Positions 24,759-33,430 of a stretch of 64,000 nucleotides of DNA are shown in pieces; positions within the stretch are counted from its first letter, which is position 1; every line of letters begins with the position of its first letter. The position numbers were made by a program, and so were the translations under genes. The DNA is from Ferroplasma sp. (GTDB lineage: Archaea; Thermoplasmatota; Thermoplasmata; Thermoplasmatales; Thermoplasmataceae): the NCBI RefSeq assembly GCF_031200575.1, contig NZ_CP133597.1, forward strand, positions 1,668,571-1,732,570, given 5' to 3'. The notes under the pieces were generated by a model. It was given only the letters and a program-made list of their open reading frames with translations. It was not told where the DNA came from and did not search any database.

Positions 24759-26072
24759 TCAGTTAACCCATACAGTCTTTACGTTTGTGAATTCAAGTAT
24801 TCCGTATCGGGAAAGTTCCCTCCCTATTCCACTTTTCTTGGTTCCCCCGAATGGAAGCCTGGGATCTGATGCAACGATTTTGTTTATGGATACCGTACCA
24901 CTGTCTATGTATGGGGCCATGTATTCCCCCTTTTCAGAGTCGCCCCAGATGGAGCATCCAAGTCCGTATGGTGTATCGTTTGCAAGTTTTATAGCCTCCT
25001 CAATGGTTTTAAAGCTCCTGACCATGGCAATAGGCCCAAAAACCTCCTCGCCATAGTCCCTATTCATTTTTATTATGGTGGGCCTGACAACATTTCCGTA
25101 ATTTTCTCCTGTTGCCATCACTGTCCCCATGGTTTTGAGATCATCCATCTGTTTATCTATAATTTCTTTCTGTGACGTTGATGAAAGCGGGCCTATGTAC
25201 GTATCCTTATTCAGCTGATCGCCTACCTTTACTGAGCTATATTCCTCGAACATGCGTTTTGTAAACTCATCGTAAATATCCTGGTTTACAAGGAATCTCT
25301 TGGATGCTATGCAGCTCTGGCCATTATTCTGAAGCCTGGCGTACACACTGTTCTTAACTGCCTCATCGAGATTGGTAGAATCCAGTACTATGTATGGGTC
25401 TGAACCACCTAATTCCATAACAAACTTCTTGATATTCCTGGCTGCCTCTGCTGCTATTATTGACCCCGCAGCAGTAGACCCCGTAAACGAAACACCATCC
25501 GAGTATTTTATTGCCTCATCTATTATTTTTCCTGTAGTTATAACTGATTTAAATGCACCAAGGTTAAACAGCTCCTGTATTTTCAGTGATGTGCCACTCA
25601 CAATTGACGCATGCTTAAGCAATACTGAATTCCCGGCCAGAAGTGCAGGTATGGCTGCCCTTGCCACCTGCCATAGGGGGAAATTCCACGGCATGATAAT
25701 GATAATAACGCCAAGCGGGTCAAATCTAATATACGATTTTCTTGCCTCTGTCTGCACATATTCATTTGAGAGGAATTTTTTCCCATTTTCAAGGTAATAA
25801 TCAAAGAGCCAGAGTGTTTTCTTCACCTCTGCCAGGCTCTGGCTCAGAGGCTTTCCCATTTCTGAAGACATTAGGTTGGCAAGATTTTCTGCATTTTTCT
25901 CAAAATTTTTTCTGGATTCCCCTAGCATATCTATCCGGTTATCAAAATTATCTCTCCATATCAGCTGGACCTTCTTCAATTCAGATATGGCAGATTTTAC
26001 TCCGTCTATAGCTGTAACCTTATATTTCCCGAGCTCTGATCCTGTATAGGGGTTGAATGTGGTGATTTCCAT
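24759..26072 (-). CDS. gabD: succinate-semialdehyde dehydrogenase-type aldehyde dehydrogenase
   Basis: A 437-residue NAD(P)-dependent aldehyde dehydrogenase, slightly shorter than usual (455-480). The active-site glutamate lies in FVMELGGSDPYIVL near residue 218 and the nucleophilic cysteine in QNNGQSCIASKRFLV near 255. The NGQSCIA-KRF context and short N-terminus are typical of the YneI/Sad branch, which oxidises succinate semialdehyde to succinate. Other motifs: PWNFPLWQVARAAIPALLAGN near 130, FTGSTAAGS near 195, EVFGPIAMV near 345 and PFGGTKKSGIGRELS near the end. With the glutamate decarboxylase at 54 kb it could close a GABA shunt; no GABA transaminase is in the window. Other aldehydes remain possible. 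Confidence 0.85.
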   Translation of the reverse strand: MEITTFNPYTGSELGKYKVTAIDGVKSAISELKKVQLIWRDNFDNRIDMLGESRKNFEKNAENLANLMSSEMGKPLSQSLAEVKKTLWLFDYYLENGKKFLSNEYVQTEARKSYIRFDPLGVIIIIMPWNFPLWQVARAAIPALLAGNSVLLKHASIVSGTSLKIQELFNLGAFKSVITTGKIIDEAIKYSDGVSFTGSTAAGSIIAAEAARNIKKFVMELGGSDPYIVLDSTNLDEAVKNSVYARLQNNGQSCIASKRFLVNQDIYDEFTKRMFEEYSSVKVGDQLNKDTYIGPLSSTSQKEIIDKQMDDLKTMGTVMATGENYGNVVRPTIIKMNRDYGEEVFGPIAMVRSFKTIEEAIKLANDTPYGLGCSIWGDSEKGEYMAPYIDSGTVSINKIVASDPRLPFGGTKKSGIGRELSRYGILEFTNVKTVWVN

Positions 26073-26202
26073 ATGTTACTATATGGCAGTGCTATTTTAT
26101 TTTTGTGGTATCCCGAAAAAATGAAGTAATACCAACATTTCATGTGTGTATAAACAGCAACAACGAAGTTTCTTAAGTATGGTTACCATTATTATCATGA
26201 CA

Positions 26203-26220
26203 TGGCAATAGTGTATGCCA
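26203..26220. promoter_or_regulatory. inverted repeat TGGCA-N8-TGCCA upstream of the PIN module
   Basis: Five-base arms spaced by eight lie about 40 bp before the first gene of the 26.26 kb module, just upstream of the TATA-like AAATATTTATAC. Toxin-antitoxin operons are commonly self-repressed at such sites. The direct repeat AACCATTAACCATTA immediately before the ATG at 26260 is a further oddity. Confidence 0.3.
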
Positions 26221-26259
26221 AACTGTAAATATTTATACTATAATTAACCATTAACCATT

Positions 26260-26532
26260 ATGGAATATGAAGTGGAAGTTTTATCTGTACAAAGAGTTAT
26301 AGATTTAGTTACGGGTAAACCAAGATGTCAGGTAACTTTTGGTGTCCCCAATGAAATTACGGAGAAGATAAGTGCCAGGCTAACTGAAGAACAGAAAGAG
26401 TCGCCTGAAATCTACTCAAACATAGTCTCGATTTCAACTTCATATGAAAATGGAAAACTATATCAAGTCAGCTCTAAATGGAAAATAACTATAAATAAGA
26501 ATGGGGATATAAATATAAGTAAATCTGTGTGA
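26260..26532 (+). CDS. hypothetical small protein, first gene of PIN-toxin module
   Basis: Unrecognised 90-residue protein with alternating strand-like segments (EVEVLSVQRVIDLVTGKPRCQVTFGV, then ENGKLYQVSSKWKITINKNGDINIS). It has no helix-turn-helix or AbrB/RHH motif that would mark a classic antitoxin. Its end overlaps the start of the next gene by 4 bp, and that gene overlaps the PIN gene, so all three are coupled. The three genes are clearly more AT-rich than the surrounding core genes, suggesting acquisition. It could act as an antitoxin component or an accessory binder; this is inference. Confidence 0.6.
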   Translation: MEYEVEVLSVQRVIDLVTGKPRCQVTFGVPNEITEKISARLTEEQKESPEIYSNIVSISTSYENGKLYQVSSKWKITINKNGDINISKSV

Positions 26533-27041
26533 TAAAAATGTATAAAATACGCACCAATACATTTACATCCATAAATGAACGTCCTCGAATTGCGAATAAA
26601 TTTGTAGAGGATTTAAAGTTCACAGGTAGAAATGATACCTACCAATTCAAAACACACAATGAAATCAATACATTGAATAGAACCGATAATCTAACTAGCC
26701 TTGTTCAAAACATAAATACGGTATCAAAGATCCATTCTAAATTAGAGGATAATGAAATTATTAAACGCATAAAAAATATAGGAAAGAACGTCATTTCTAA
26801 ATACAACGACGTTTCTAATATAAATAATATCTTTGAGATGCTAATGGAAAATATATCAAACAATAAAGAATTCATAAATAGTGCATCAAGACTCACAGAT
26901 AAGGAAATTTCTAAGCGTTTAGTTAAACTGATTTCTATATTAATAATCCAGGATGCGTACAGCAAAATTGATGCAAAGGAAAAGCGTAAAATTGAAGATG
27001 AAGCATTAAGAGGTTCAAAGTTTGGTAAAATACATTCTTGA
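26529..27041 (+). CDS. hypothetical helical protein, possible antitoxin partner of PIN toxin
   Basis: Unrecognised 170-residue protein, Asn/Ile/Lys-rich and mostly helical by composition, ending with a basic tail (KEKRKIEDEALRGSKFGKIHS). It overlaps the previous gene by 4 bp and its last 20 bp contain the start of the PIN-domain gene. In toxin-antitoxin pairs the gene just before vapC usually encodes the antitoxin, so this is the best candidate, but it is about twice the size of usual VapB proteins and no DNA-binding motif is obvious. Start ATG 26529; the ATG at residue 4 (MYKIRTN) is an alternative. Confidence 0.6.
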   Translation: MIKMYKIRTNTFTSINERPRIANKFVEDLKFTGRNDTYQFKTHNEINTLNRTDNLTSLVQNINTVSKIHSKLEDNEIIKRIKNIGKNVISKYNDVSNINNIFEMLMENISNNKEFINSASRLTDKEISKRLVKLISILIIQDAYSKIDAKEKRKIEDEALRGSKFGKIHS

Positions 27042-27444
27042 TACCAATGCTTTAATAGCTTTGTCAAAAAATAATGAAAATTTTATGCGTCGATTCAATA
27101 ACCATGTCCTTAATGATGATCCTATTATTACAACCGTCTTAAACTATTATGAATTTGCAAGAGGTCTTTCAGTTATTAGCAACCCTGCTGTTAGTAAAAT
27201 AAAACAATATTTTAGAAAAAGTATTAAAATTGGACCAATAAATTATGAAATATCGGAGATAGGCTCCAAAATATATAAGGAATTGAAATCCAGACCTAAA
27301 AGTAAACACGGTCCAGATGATGTAGATATCTTGACTGCCTCTTATACAATAGGTGTCAAAGGAATATTAATTACACACGATAGTGATTTCAATGAAATTG
27401 CTGCATTGGAAGGCTTTCAAATAGAAAACTGGGAATTAAAATGA
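27022..27444 (+). CDS. vapC: PIN-domain ribonuclease, VapC-like toxin
   Basis: A 140-residue PIN-domain protein, the size of VapC toxins, which cut specific RNAs using Mg2+. The acidic metal ligands are all visible: Asp7 in ILDTNALIAL, Glu44 in NYYEFARGL, Asp102 in DDVDILTAS, and Asp120/Asp122 in THDSDFNEI, so the nuclease should be active. The frame begins at TTG 27022, 20 bp before the end of the upstream gene; the purine-rich AAGAGGTT about eight bases earlier would serve as ribosome-binding site and couple translation. Composition is AT-rich like its partners and unlike the core genes. Confidence 0.88.
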   Translation: MVKYILDTNALIALSKNNENFMRRFNNHVLNDDPIITTVLNYYEFARGLSVISNPAVSKIKQYFRKSIKIGPINYEISEIGSKIYKELKSRPKSKHGPDDVDILTASYTIGVKGILITHDSDFNEIAALEGFQIENWELK

Positions 27445-27943
27445 ATTTTATATTGACATAAAAATAATAACTTCATATTATAATATTAACAATAAAGGCA
27501 TATGAGGTAGGAATTGTAATAGCAAAATATAAGGATCGATTAAGCAGAATAAAATTTAATTAATTAAAAACTCTTTGCAAAGTTCAGAACTCAAATAGCT
27601 TTACATCTGAAATAGGCAGTACTGAGTTATATTAGAAGAAGATATTTAATGATATTGCAGGCATGCTTTATTATTCCCATGAAAATGTATTCAAAGAGAA
27701 AAAACCACTCAATGGAGATGGCATACGAAGGCAATTCGAACTGAACGGATACACATAAATGGCACATATGATTGTGTATAGTTTAAACTTATACACATCT
27801 AAATAGATATATAACGAATAATGTATAAATGTATAAGGTGGTAATCTTAATGCCTGGAATAATATATTCAAGCGATTAGAAGTACAACATTATAATGAAA
27901 TCATACCGCAAAATTAATTATAAAAGGTTTTAATCACATTCCT
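27445..27943. other. AT-rich intergenic region with a gene remnant
   Basis: About 500 bp without an intact gene. A 31-codon frame at 27663-27758 (ending RRQFELNGYT) reads like the end of a lost protein, since its usage is less AT-rich than the flanks. TATA-like stretches occur near 27780-27830 and before the nucleotidyltransferase gene. No repeat or RNA was recognised. Together with the PIN module it looks like a site where foreign DNA has come and gone. Confidence 0.4.
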
Positions 27944-28870
27944 ATGATAGGTGCTATTCTTGCCGGTGGATACGGCAAACGCTTGAAACCAATAACCGAC
28001 CATATACCGAAGGCCCTTGTGGAAATAAAAGACAACTATACAATAATGGACAGGCAGCTTTTTGATTTTAAAAACATTGGCATTACGGATGTTTACATAC
28101 TTTCCGGTTATCTGAGTGAGATAATAGAGGACCGGTATAAAGATTATAAAGATATTAACATTCATTACCTCAAAGAGGAAAAACCCATGGGAACACTCTT
28201 TTCTCTTTCAAATCTCATGAACCATATTGATCAGGATGTAATTGTCAGGAACGGAGATACTGTGACAGATATAAATTTCAAAAACTTTGTGAGCTTTTCC
28301 CAGTCCAGGGATTACAGCATGATTATGTACGTAACAAAAATGCAGAGTCCCTACGGCATAGTTGAGTTTTCCGGTGACAAGGTGGATAACTTCAGGGAAA
28401 AGCCATTGCTGGATCACTATATAAATGCGGGCATGTATTACATTAAAAAATCTGCATTTCCTGTATTTTTCATGAAATATATGGAAAAAGACGTCGAGAA
28501 ATCTGCATTTCCATACCTGGTGAGCAATAACCAGATGGGTGTATACTGTGAAGACGCTTTCTGGATGGGCGTTGATAGTGAGAAGGACCTGAAAACCATC
28601 AGGGAACTTTACAGTGGGAGGGAAGATACTGCATATGGTTATTCTAAAACACTATACAGTGCAGATGGAAAGTTAGTAAAAGAGCATTATGTAAGGGCGG
28701 GTGAAAGCATAGAAGTAGAATCAGGAAGCATAATCAAGGTTGATGCCGGCACAGGTTACATTGATGGAAAAATACCGGTAAAGTACAAGCCAGGTTCTGT
28801 TATGGATATATCTCCAGGAAGCAGGATTTCAGCCTACGAGAATTCAAGTATAGAAGAAATGGTTATATAG
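27944..28870 (+). CDS. sugar-phosphate nucleotidyltransferase
   Basis: A 308-residue enzyme of the NTP_transferase family, joining a sugar 1-phosphate to a nucleoside triphosphate to make an NDP-sugar. The N-terminal signature AILAGGYGKRLKPITDHIPKAL binds the nucleotide; VRNGDTVTD near residue 100 holds a metal-binding Asp, followed by YGIVEFSGDKVDNFREKP and INAGMYYIKKSAF, all typical of glucose- or mannose-1-phosphate (or heptose) transferases. The last ~85 residues (after about 225) form a beta-rich extension that lacks the hexapeptide repeats of GlmU-type proteins and may be a cupin-like or separate strand domain. It begins downstream of the AT-rich gap and stands alone. Confidence 0.85.
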   Translation: MIGAILAGGYGKRLKPITDHIPKALVEIKDNYTIMDRQLFDFKNIGITDVYILSGYLSEIIEDRYKDYKDINIHYLKEEKPMGTLFSLSNLMNHIDQDVIVRNGDTVTDINFKNFVSFSQSRDYSMIMYVTKMQSPYGIVEFSGDKVDNFREKPLLDHYINAGMYYIKKSAFPVFFMKYMEKDVEKSAFPYLVSNNQMGVYCEDAFWMGVDSEKDLKTIRELYSGREDTAYGYSKTLYSADGKLVKEHYVRAGESIEVESGSIIKVDAGTGYIDGKIPVKYKPGSVMDISPGSRISAYENSSIEEMVI

Positions 28871-28920
28871 GCTGAATAATACTAAAAACTATAATACTAT
28901 TTAAAATATAGTGATAATAT

Positions 28921-28938
28921 TTAATAACAGGTTATTAA
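28921..28938. promoter_or_regulatory. palindrome TTAATAAC-AG-GTTATTAA at a promoter
   Basis: Eight-base perfect arms around AG, ending 10 bp before the ATG at 28949 and directly after the TATA-like TTTAAAATATAG and GATAATAT. This covers the expected transcription start of a leaderless gene, so a repressor bound here would block it. Which regulator binds is unknown; the downstream bacterio-opsin-activator-like gene is one candidate. Confidence 0.4.
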
Positions 28939-28948
28939 TAATAAGCGC

Positions 28949-29299
28949 ATGACTGTAAGCAGGGAGGAATTGTTGAAGGCCATATCAAACATATACGGCA
29001 ATAAGGGTATGTCATCTAAGGATTCTGAAGATCTCTGCGATTTTATTCTATCATTTTTCGGGTACGAGGATTATGTGCTTGATAATGTACTGTCGGCCTC
29101 TGAGCGGGACGTGTTTTATAACCTTGAGGAATACGGCATAGTGACAACTTTCAGGGAGGAAATAAATATAGTGCATGGAAAAACATGGCGCGTTAACCAG
29201 TGGTATCTTGATAAGGCTAAGATAAAGAAACTGGCAAATACGGAAAAGAAAGAGGATGAGATAAAAAACATATATGATTCCATATTCAAAAACATGTAA
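28949..29299 (+). CDS. conserved hypothetical protein (DUF6015-like)
   Basis: A 116-residue soluble protein I associate with a small Thermoplasmata family of unknown function (possibly DUF6015; not certain). The first part is helical (REELLKAISNIYGN, SKDSEDLCDFILSFFGY), followed by a winged-helix-like stretch SERDVFYNLEEYGIVTTFREE and the aromatic strand TWRVNQWYL; a charged C-terminal helix ends it. It may be a DNA-binding regulator. It has a palindrome across its promoter and lies 77 bp before a regulator gene in the same direction. Confidence 0.6.
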   Translation: MTVSREELLKAISNIYGNKGMSSKDSEDLCDFILSFFGYEDYVLDNVLSASERDVFYNLEEYGIVTTFREEINIVHGKTWRVNQWYLDKAKIKKLANTEKKEDEIKNIYDSIFKNM

Positions 29300-29375
29300 T
29301 TTTTAGGAAATATACTTTTAATAAGAGTTAATAGATATAGGAAAAGTTTAAATATAGTATTGTCCATAATAAATT

Positions 29376-30089
29376 ATGGTTCTCATGGAGGACGGCAGTG
29401 AACAATACGTGGAGGTGAATTTCCAGATGCACCATCCACAATGCTGGACAGAGGTCACAGAAAACTTGAAGGTGAATATACATACTGTAAGTAGCAGTGT
29501 GTACAGGGATAGAAACTATATTTTTGGAACCATAGAGGTTAAGTCTGAATCCGAGAATGAATTTAAGAATTTTATAAGAAATTTCAAACATTCTGCGGCA
29601 GTGAAAGAGCTGCTAAGGGTTTCAGTTAGCCCTTACAGAAGAAATCTGTATGATGTTACATTCCGGGAAAAATATGAAAGTATGATTGCATCAGTTCTCT
29701 ATGAAAACGGTGCTATATACCACAATGACCTTATTTCTGAAAACTTCGAATATATTATGGCCATAGTACCGGGAGAAAATGTGAGGGATCTAAGAACAAG
29801 ACTTTCTGATATTGGGGAGATGCCATATTTCTATATGAAGAACACCATGAGGACAGAGCGTATAGACGGTGCGTTTAACCTAACGGAACAGGAGGCTTTT
29901 GCACTATACATGGCCTATCAGAATGGTTACTTCAATATTCCTCGTGAGAAGTATTTAACAGAGCTATCTGCTGTAACAGGACTTTCAAAATCAGCCCTTG
30001 AAGAATATATGAGAAAAGCCACAGGAAAAATTATAAGAGAATGGGCGGAAAAGAACAGGTTCTTTTTATCCAAAAAATTCAAGAAATAA
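29376..30089 (+). CDS. bacterio-opsin activator-type transcription regulator (HTH_10)
   Basis: A 237-residue regulator of the archaeal Bat/HTH_10 family. The C-terminal ~55 residues match the family helix-turn-helix: LTEQEAFALYMAYQNGYFNIPRE, then the recognition segment LTELSAVTGLSKSALEEYMRKATGKII. The N-terminal ~170 residues form the sensor portion with HHPQCWTEVTENL, which includes a His-His/Cys cluster that could bind metal or sense redox state; this is inference. Such regulators respond to light, oxygen or energy state in haloarchaea; targets here are unknown. The frame starts ATG 29376, with MVLMED; ATG 29385 is an alternative. The upstream AAGTTTAAATATAG box supports a leaderless start. 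Confidence 0.85.
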   Translation: MVLMEDGSEQYVEVNFQMHHPQCWTEVTENLKVNIHTVSSSVYRDRNYIFGTIEVKSESENEFKNFIRNFKHSAAVKELLRVSVSPYRRNLYDVTFREKYESMIASVLYENGAIYHNDLISENFEYIMAIVPGENVRDLRTRLSDIGEMPYFYMKNTMRTERIDGAFNLTEQEAFALYMAYQNGYFNIPREKYLTELSAVTGLSKSALEEYMRKATGKIIREWAEKNRFFLSKKFKK

Positions 30090-30177
30090 CATTATAATTA
30101 AAACATGTCCTGAGTAATACTTATATTTTTAACGTTATTATTAAATCAGGAATTAGACAGTATAATGGGTGATTTTG

Positions 30178-30939
30178 ATGGATTTTAGAAATAAAAATGC
30201 TGTAGTAACAGGCGGGTCAAGGGGAATAGGAAGTGCTATTGCCACTGCCCTTGCAGACCGGGGTGCGAATGTGATAATTACATACGCAAGCAATGATATA
30301 GCGGCTGAAGAAACATTAAATTATATAAGGGGTAAGGGTGTTACCGGAGAAAAATACAAAATAGATCAGTCCAATATGGAAGAACTGGATGGATTGATTA
30401 AATATATAAAAACTAAATTCAGCACAGTAGACATACTTGTTAACAATGCAGGCATATGCCCATTTAGGGATTTTTTTGATATTGATATGAAACTCTTCGA
30501 TATGGTATGGAAGGTTAATGTGGAAAGCCACTTCTTTATAACCCAGGAAATTTCGAAAATGATGATTGAGGCAGGTACCAGAGGGAGAATACTTTTTATC
30601 AGTTCTATAAGTGCCATAGTGGGCGGGAAATACCAGGCACATTATACAACGACAAAATCTGCAATGAATGGATTAATGCATTCATTGGCAATCGTATTAG
30701 GGGAGCATGGAATAATGGTAAATTCTCTTGAACCTGGAACCATTGTTACTGATATAAACCGTGAGGATTTATCTAATCTGGAAAAGAAAAGTTACATGGA
30801 AAAGAGGATACCGCTGGGAAGGCTCGGTACACCTTCTGACATTGCCACACCTGCACTGTTTCTGGTTTCAGATGAAAATACATATGTAAATGGATCTGAA
30901 CTCCTTGTAGATGGTGGAATGCTGGTCAATCTGCAATGA
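30178..30939 (+). CDS. short-chain dehydrogenase/reductase
   Basis: A 253-residue classical SDR. Motifs: TGGSRGIGSAIA near residue 10 for NAD(P), NNAGICPF near 85, the catalytic Ser in FISSISAIVGG near 140, and Tyr/Lys in HYTTTKSAMNG near 155. SDRs of this size in this order of archaea often act on sugars (glucose or other aldose 1-dehydrogenases) or on 3-oxoacyl groups; the substrate is not clear. The ATG at 30178 is chosen because GGGTGAT lies 5-10 bases upstream; a GTG at 30169 would add three residues. The next genes encode an MFS carrier and further downstream an enolase-family dehydratase, which together could form a sugar pathway. Confidence 0.9.
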   Translation: MDFRNKNAVVTGGSRGIGSAIATALADRGANVIITYASNDIAAEETLNYIRGKGVTGEKYKIDQSNMEELDGLIKYIKTKFSTVDILVNNAGICPFRDFFDIDMKLFDMVWKVNVESHFFITQEISKMMIEAGTRGRILFISSISAIVGGKYQAHYTTTKSAMNGLMHSLAIVLGEHGIMVNSLEPGTIVTDINREDLSNLEKKSYMEKRIPLGRLGTPSDIATPALFLVSDENTYVNGSELLVDGGMLVNLQ

Positions 30940-31068
30940 TTTGCAAAAACATTAATTCGACCTGCTATAACAGGATTTGATAATGTCAATACCTAAGAGC
31001 AGAGAATTTAAAATAATCTATAACAAAAAATGAAATTTAAGGTACCTATACAATTAAAATTTATAATT

Positions 31069-32430
31069 TCATAAAACCTCATCCCGGGAAGTTTCCTCAA
31101 GAGATTTTCTCTCAGTTCTCACATATTCAGGTTTAAACATATACAGGAACAGTACCACTACAAATGCCATTACGAAGAAAATACCGGCTATCCATCCTAT
31201 ATATCCAATGCCGAAGGCGACAATCATTGGCGTAAAAAGCCCGAATATCCCTGCCTCGAATCTCATAGTAAACCAGACAAAACCCTGCCCAGAATTTCTT
31301 AGGCTTGTGGGAAAATGCTCTAGGGACAGTAATCTTGTTGTGGGCCATATACCAAGCCCCTGGCCTATTCCAAAGAGGAGGAATGAAATCAGAAGTACGT
31401 AAACGTTTTTGAGAAACGGGGGGTATATTAGGAGGAAAAACGATATTGCTGCCATAACTGCACTTGTTAGATATAACGGCACCCTGCCTACACGGTCTGA
31501 TAGGTAATAGAAAATAACAAGTCCTGGTACTATGGCACTTCCAAAATATACTGCCTCAAAGGCATAAGTATCCCTCAGGCTGACAAGATGGAGTGAGCTG
31601 AATATATAAGGGAAAAATTCACCGTATGTGGATGCAGGAATTCCCCACATAAGGTAAAGAAACCAGGCAAGTAACATGAACCAGCCATAATTCCTGAAAA
31701 GTTCCTTATATTTTTTTATGGTAAATTTTTTATTTTCCTCTTCACTGATGTTTATATGCAGTTTCTTTGCAGACTTTTCAAGGTCAGTTTTATTACCGCG
31801 CATCATATCGAATCTTGGAGATTCCGTAAGGTCCCTTCTTAATATCCAGCTGACAAATGCAAGTAAACCCAAGAATATCCATATGGTTCTGAACAGTATC
31901 ATTCCCGTATTGTATAGGGCAATTGCTATCCCCAGCTCTACCAAAACTCCAACATACCACATTATTGTAGTTATACTCATCAATCTTCCACGATAATTTT
32001 TAGGCGAGAATTCAGTTATTAAACTCCATGAGGTCGGAACATCAGCTCCAACAGCGATCCCTACCATGGCATAGAAAACCATTGCCCAAACGATATTGAA
32101 TATCCTTGATGGAAAGACCCCGGTAATTGCTAAAAGTATTGATGAAGCCCCGTATATTAGCATATCCAATTGATAAATGAACTTCCTTCCAAATTTATCA
32201 CCAAGCCTTCCGAAAGTTAGTGCCCCAAAAGCGGCACCAAGAAGTGTTATCAGTGCGGGAAGTCCATCTTCCAGTGTCGTAAAATTTAGAAGGGTTCCTA
32301 TTGCCAGGAGCGTAATACCAGTTCCCGCAAGCATGCCTGCATCAAGAAAATCCCCAAGGGAAGCTATCAGCGTCCATTTAAAATGTGTACCTGAAAGAGC
32401 CGCATCATCATAAGTCCTGCTTTCAACCAT
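31069..32430 (-). CDS. MFS transporter, sugar-porter type
   Basis: A 453-residue carrier with 12 predicted helices. Signature loops: LTFGRLGDKFGRKFIYQLDML near residue 75 and YLSDRVGRVPLYLTSA near 305, both of the sugar porter pattern; AVGADVPTSWSLITEFSPKNYRGR near 130 follows helix 4. The central cytoplasmic loop (RFDMMRGNKTDLEKSAKKL) separates two six-helix halves. It probably imports a sugar or organic acid with protons. It is convergent with the SDR gene and followed on its own strand side by a 190-bp AT-rich promoter region. Confidence 0.9.
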   Translation of the reverse strand: MVESRTYDDAALSGTHFKWTLIASLGDFLDAGMLAGTGITLLAIGTLLNFTTLEDGLPALITLLGAAFGALTFGRLGDKFGRKFIYQLDMLIYGASSILLAITGVFPSRIFNIVWAMVFYAMVGIAVGADVPTSWSLITEFSPKNYRGRLMSITTIMWYVGVLVELGIAIALYNTGMILFRTIWIFLGLLAFVSWILRRDLTESPRFDMMRGNKTDLEKSAKKLHINISEEENKKFTIKKYKELFRNYGWFMLLAWFLYLMWGIPASTYGEFFPYIFSSLHLVSLRDTYAFEAVYFGSAIVPGLVIFYYLSDRVGRVPLYLTSAVMAAISFFLLIYPPFLKNVYVLLISFLLFGIGQGLGIWPTTRLLSLEHFPTSLRNSGQGFVWFTMRFEAGIFGLFTPMIVAFGIGYIGWIAGIFFVMAFVVVLFLYMFKPEYVRTERKSLEETSRDEVL

Positions 32431-32620
32431 AAATTCACCTTTGAATATATCTTTACTATTGTATATATAGTAATTTCCAGACTATTCCATATATCACATC
32501 TAAATGTACAAAAAAATTTTAATAATATTTAACGTTCTATGATAGATTTAGCTGTAGATATTGTATATGGACTATTTAAACAATTCATACCAGCGTAATA
32601 TATAAAAATATTATGGATAT

Positions 32621-33334
32621 TTAAAGCCCGGTATTTGTTATCACTACCAGCAATGCCAGCAATAAAGAAAAAATCACTACAGATTTTAATATCTTCTCAT
32701 AGTACTTTACCAGTTTGCTGGCATCAATAAGCTCACCACGGATCAGTGATCTGTAGGGCCTTGATGCCTGAATCTGTATTTGGAGCAGAGAATATCCTGT
32801 TGCTAACATTATCAATATTATTAAGAAATTATTTCCTCCCTGAACAATATAACCGGATGCAATTGGCATTGAACCTGTTGAGAAAGCAAGAAATATATTA
32901 TTATGGAAAAATCCCCCAAAGAGTTCGAGGTTATAAGCAAATACAAAGAAAATCTCCACCAGCCCGGCCAGTATTAGAAAATGGACCACAAAAAATGCAA
33001 AATAAAAGGAAAAGGAAAGCCCCCCAATAAGGGATACAATCCCTGCAATTATCAATATGTTACGCGGGATATAATTCGCCCATGGGCCGGGAGATTTCTT
33101 AAGGGAAGAATCAAAGCAATGGGCAGAAATCCCGAGGCATATGGCAAATGTTATGAACAGATATATAGTCCTCATTATATGGATGTTATGGGAAAAGAAG
33201 CTGCCGAAAAATACCAGAGAGCTTACCATAAGTGTATATGGATAGAATGTAAGGCCAATTACCGCCCGTATATGAAGTGGCCCCGATCTTGGTACGTACC
33301 ATTCTCTTAACCTATCTGGCATGAATATTACCAT
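32621..33334 (-). CDS. polytopic membrane protein, UbiA-like but degenerate
   Basis: A 237-residue membrane protein with about seven helices and short loops. The segment GISAHCFDSSLKKSPGPWANYIPRNILIIAG near residue 70 resembles the first cytoplasmic loop of UbiA-type prenyltransferases, where an Asp-rich motif holds Mg-diphosphate; here only one Asp remains of the usual NDxxDxxxD, and no second Asp cluster is visible. It is therefore likely either a UbiA relative without prenyltransferase activity or an unrelated protein. The ATG at residue 5 (MPDRLREWYVP) is a plausible start. No neighbours on its strand suggest a pathway. Confidence 0.5.
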   Translation of the reverse strand: MVIFMPDRLREWYVPRSGPLHIRAVIGLTFYPYTLMVSSLVFFGSFFSHNIHIMRTIYLFITFAICLGISAHCFDSSLKKSPGPWANYIPRNILIIAGIVSLIGGLSFSFYFAFFVVHFLILAGLVEIFFVFAYNLELFGGFFHNNIFLAFSTGSMPIASGYIVQGGNNFLIILIMLATGYSLLQIQIQASRPYRSLIRGELIDASKLVKYYEKILKSVVIFSLLLALLVVITNTGL

Positions 33335-33430
33335 ATAATTAACCAGTACTTACTCAATAATTTTTTGTGAATCTATTATATAATTATTAATATAAATAAC
33401 TTAAATTCTCTGAATATAAAGGGAACAGAA

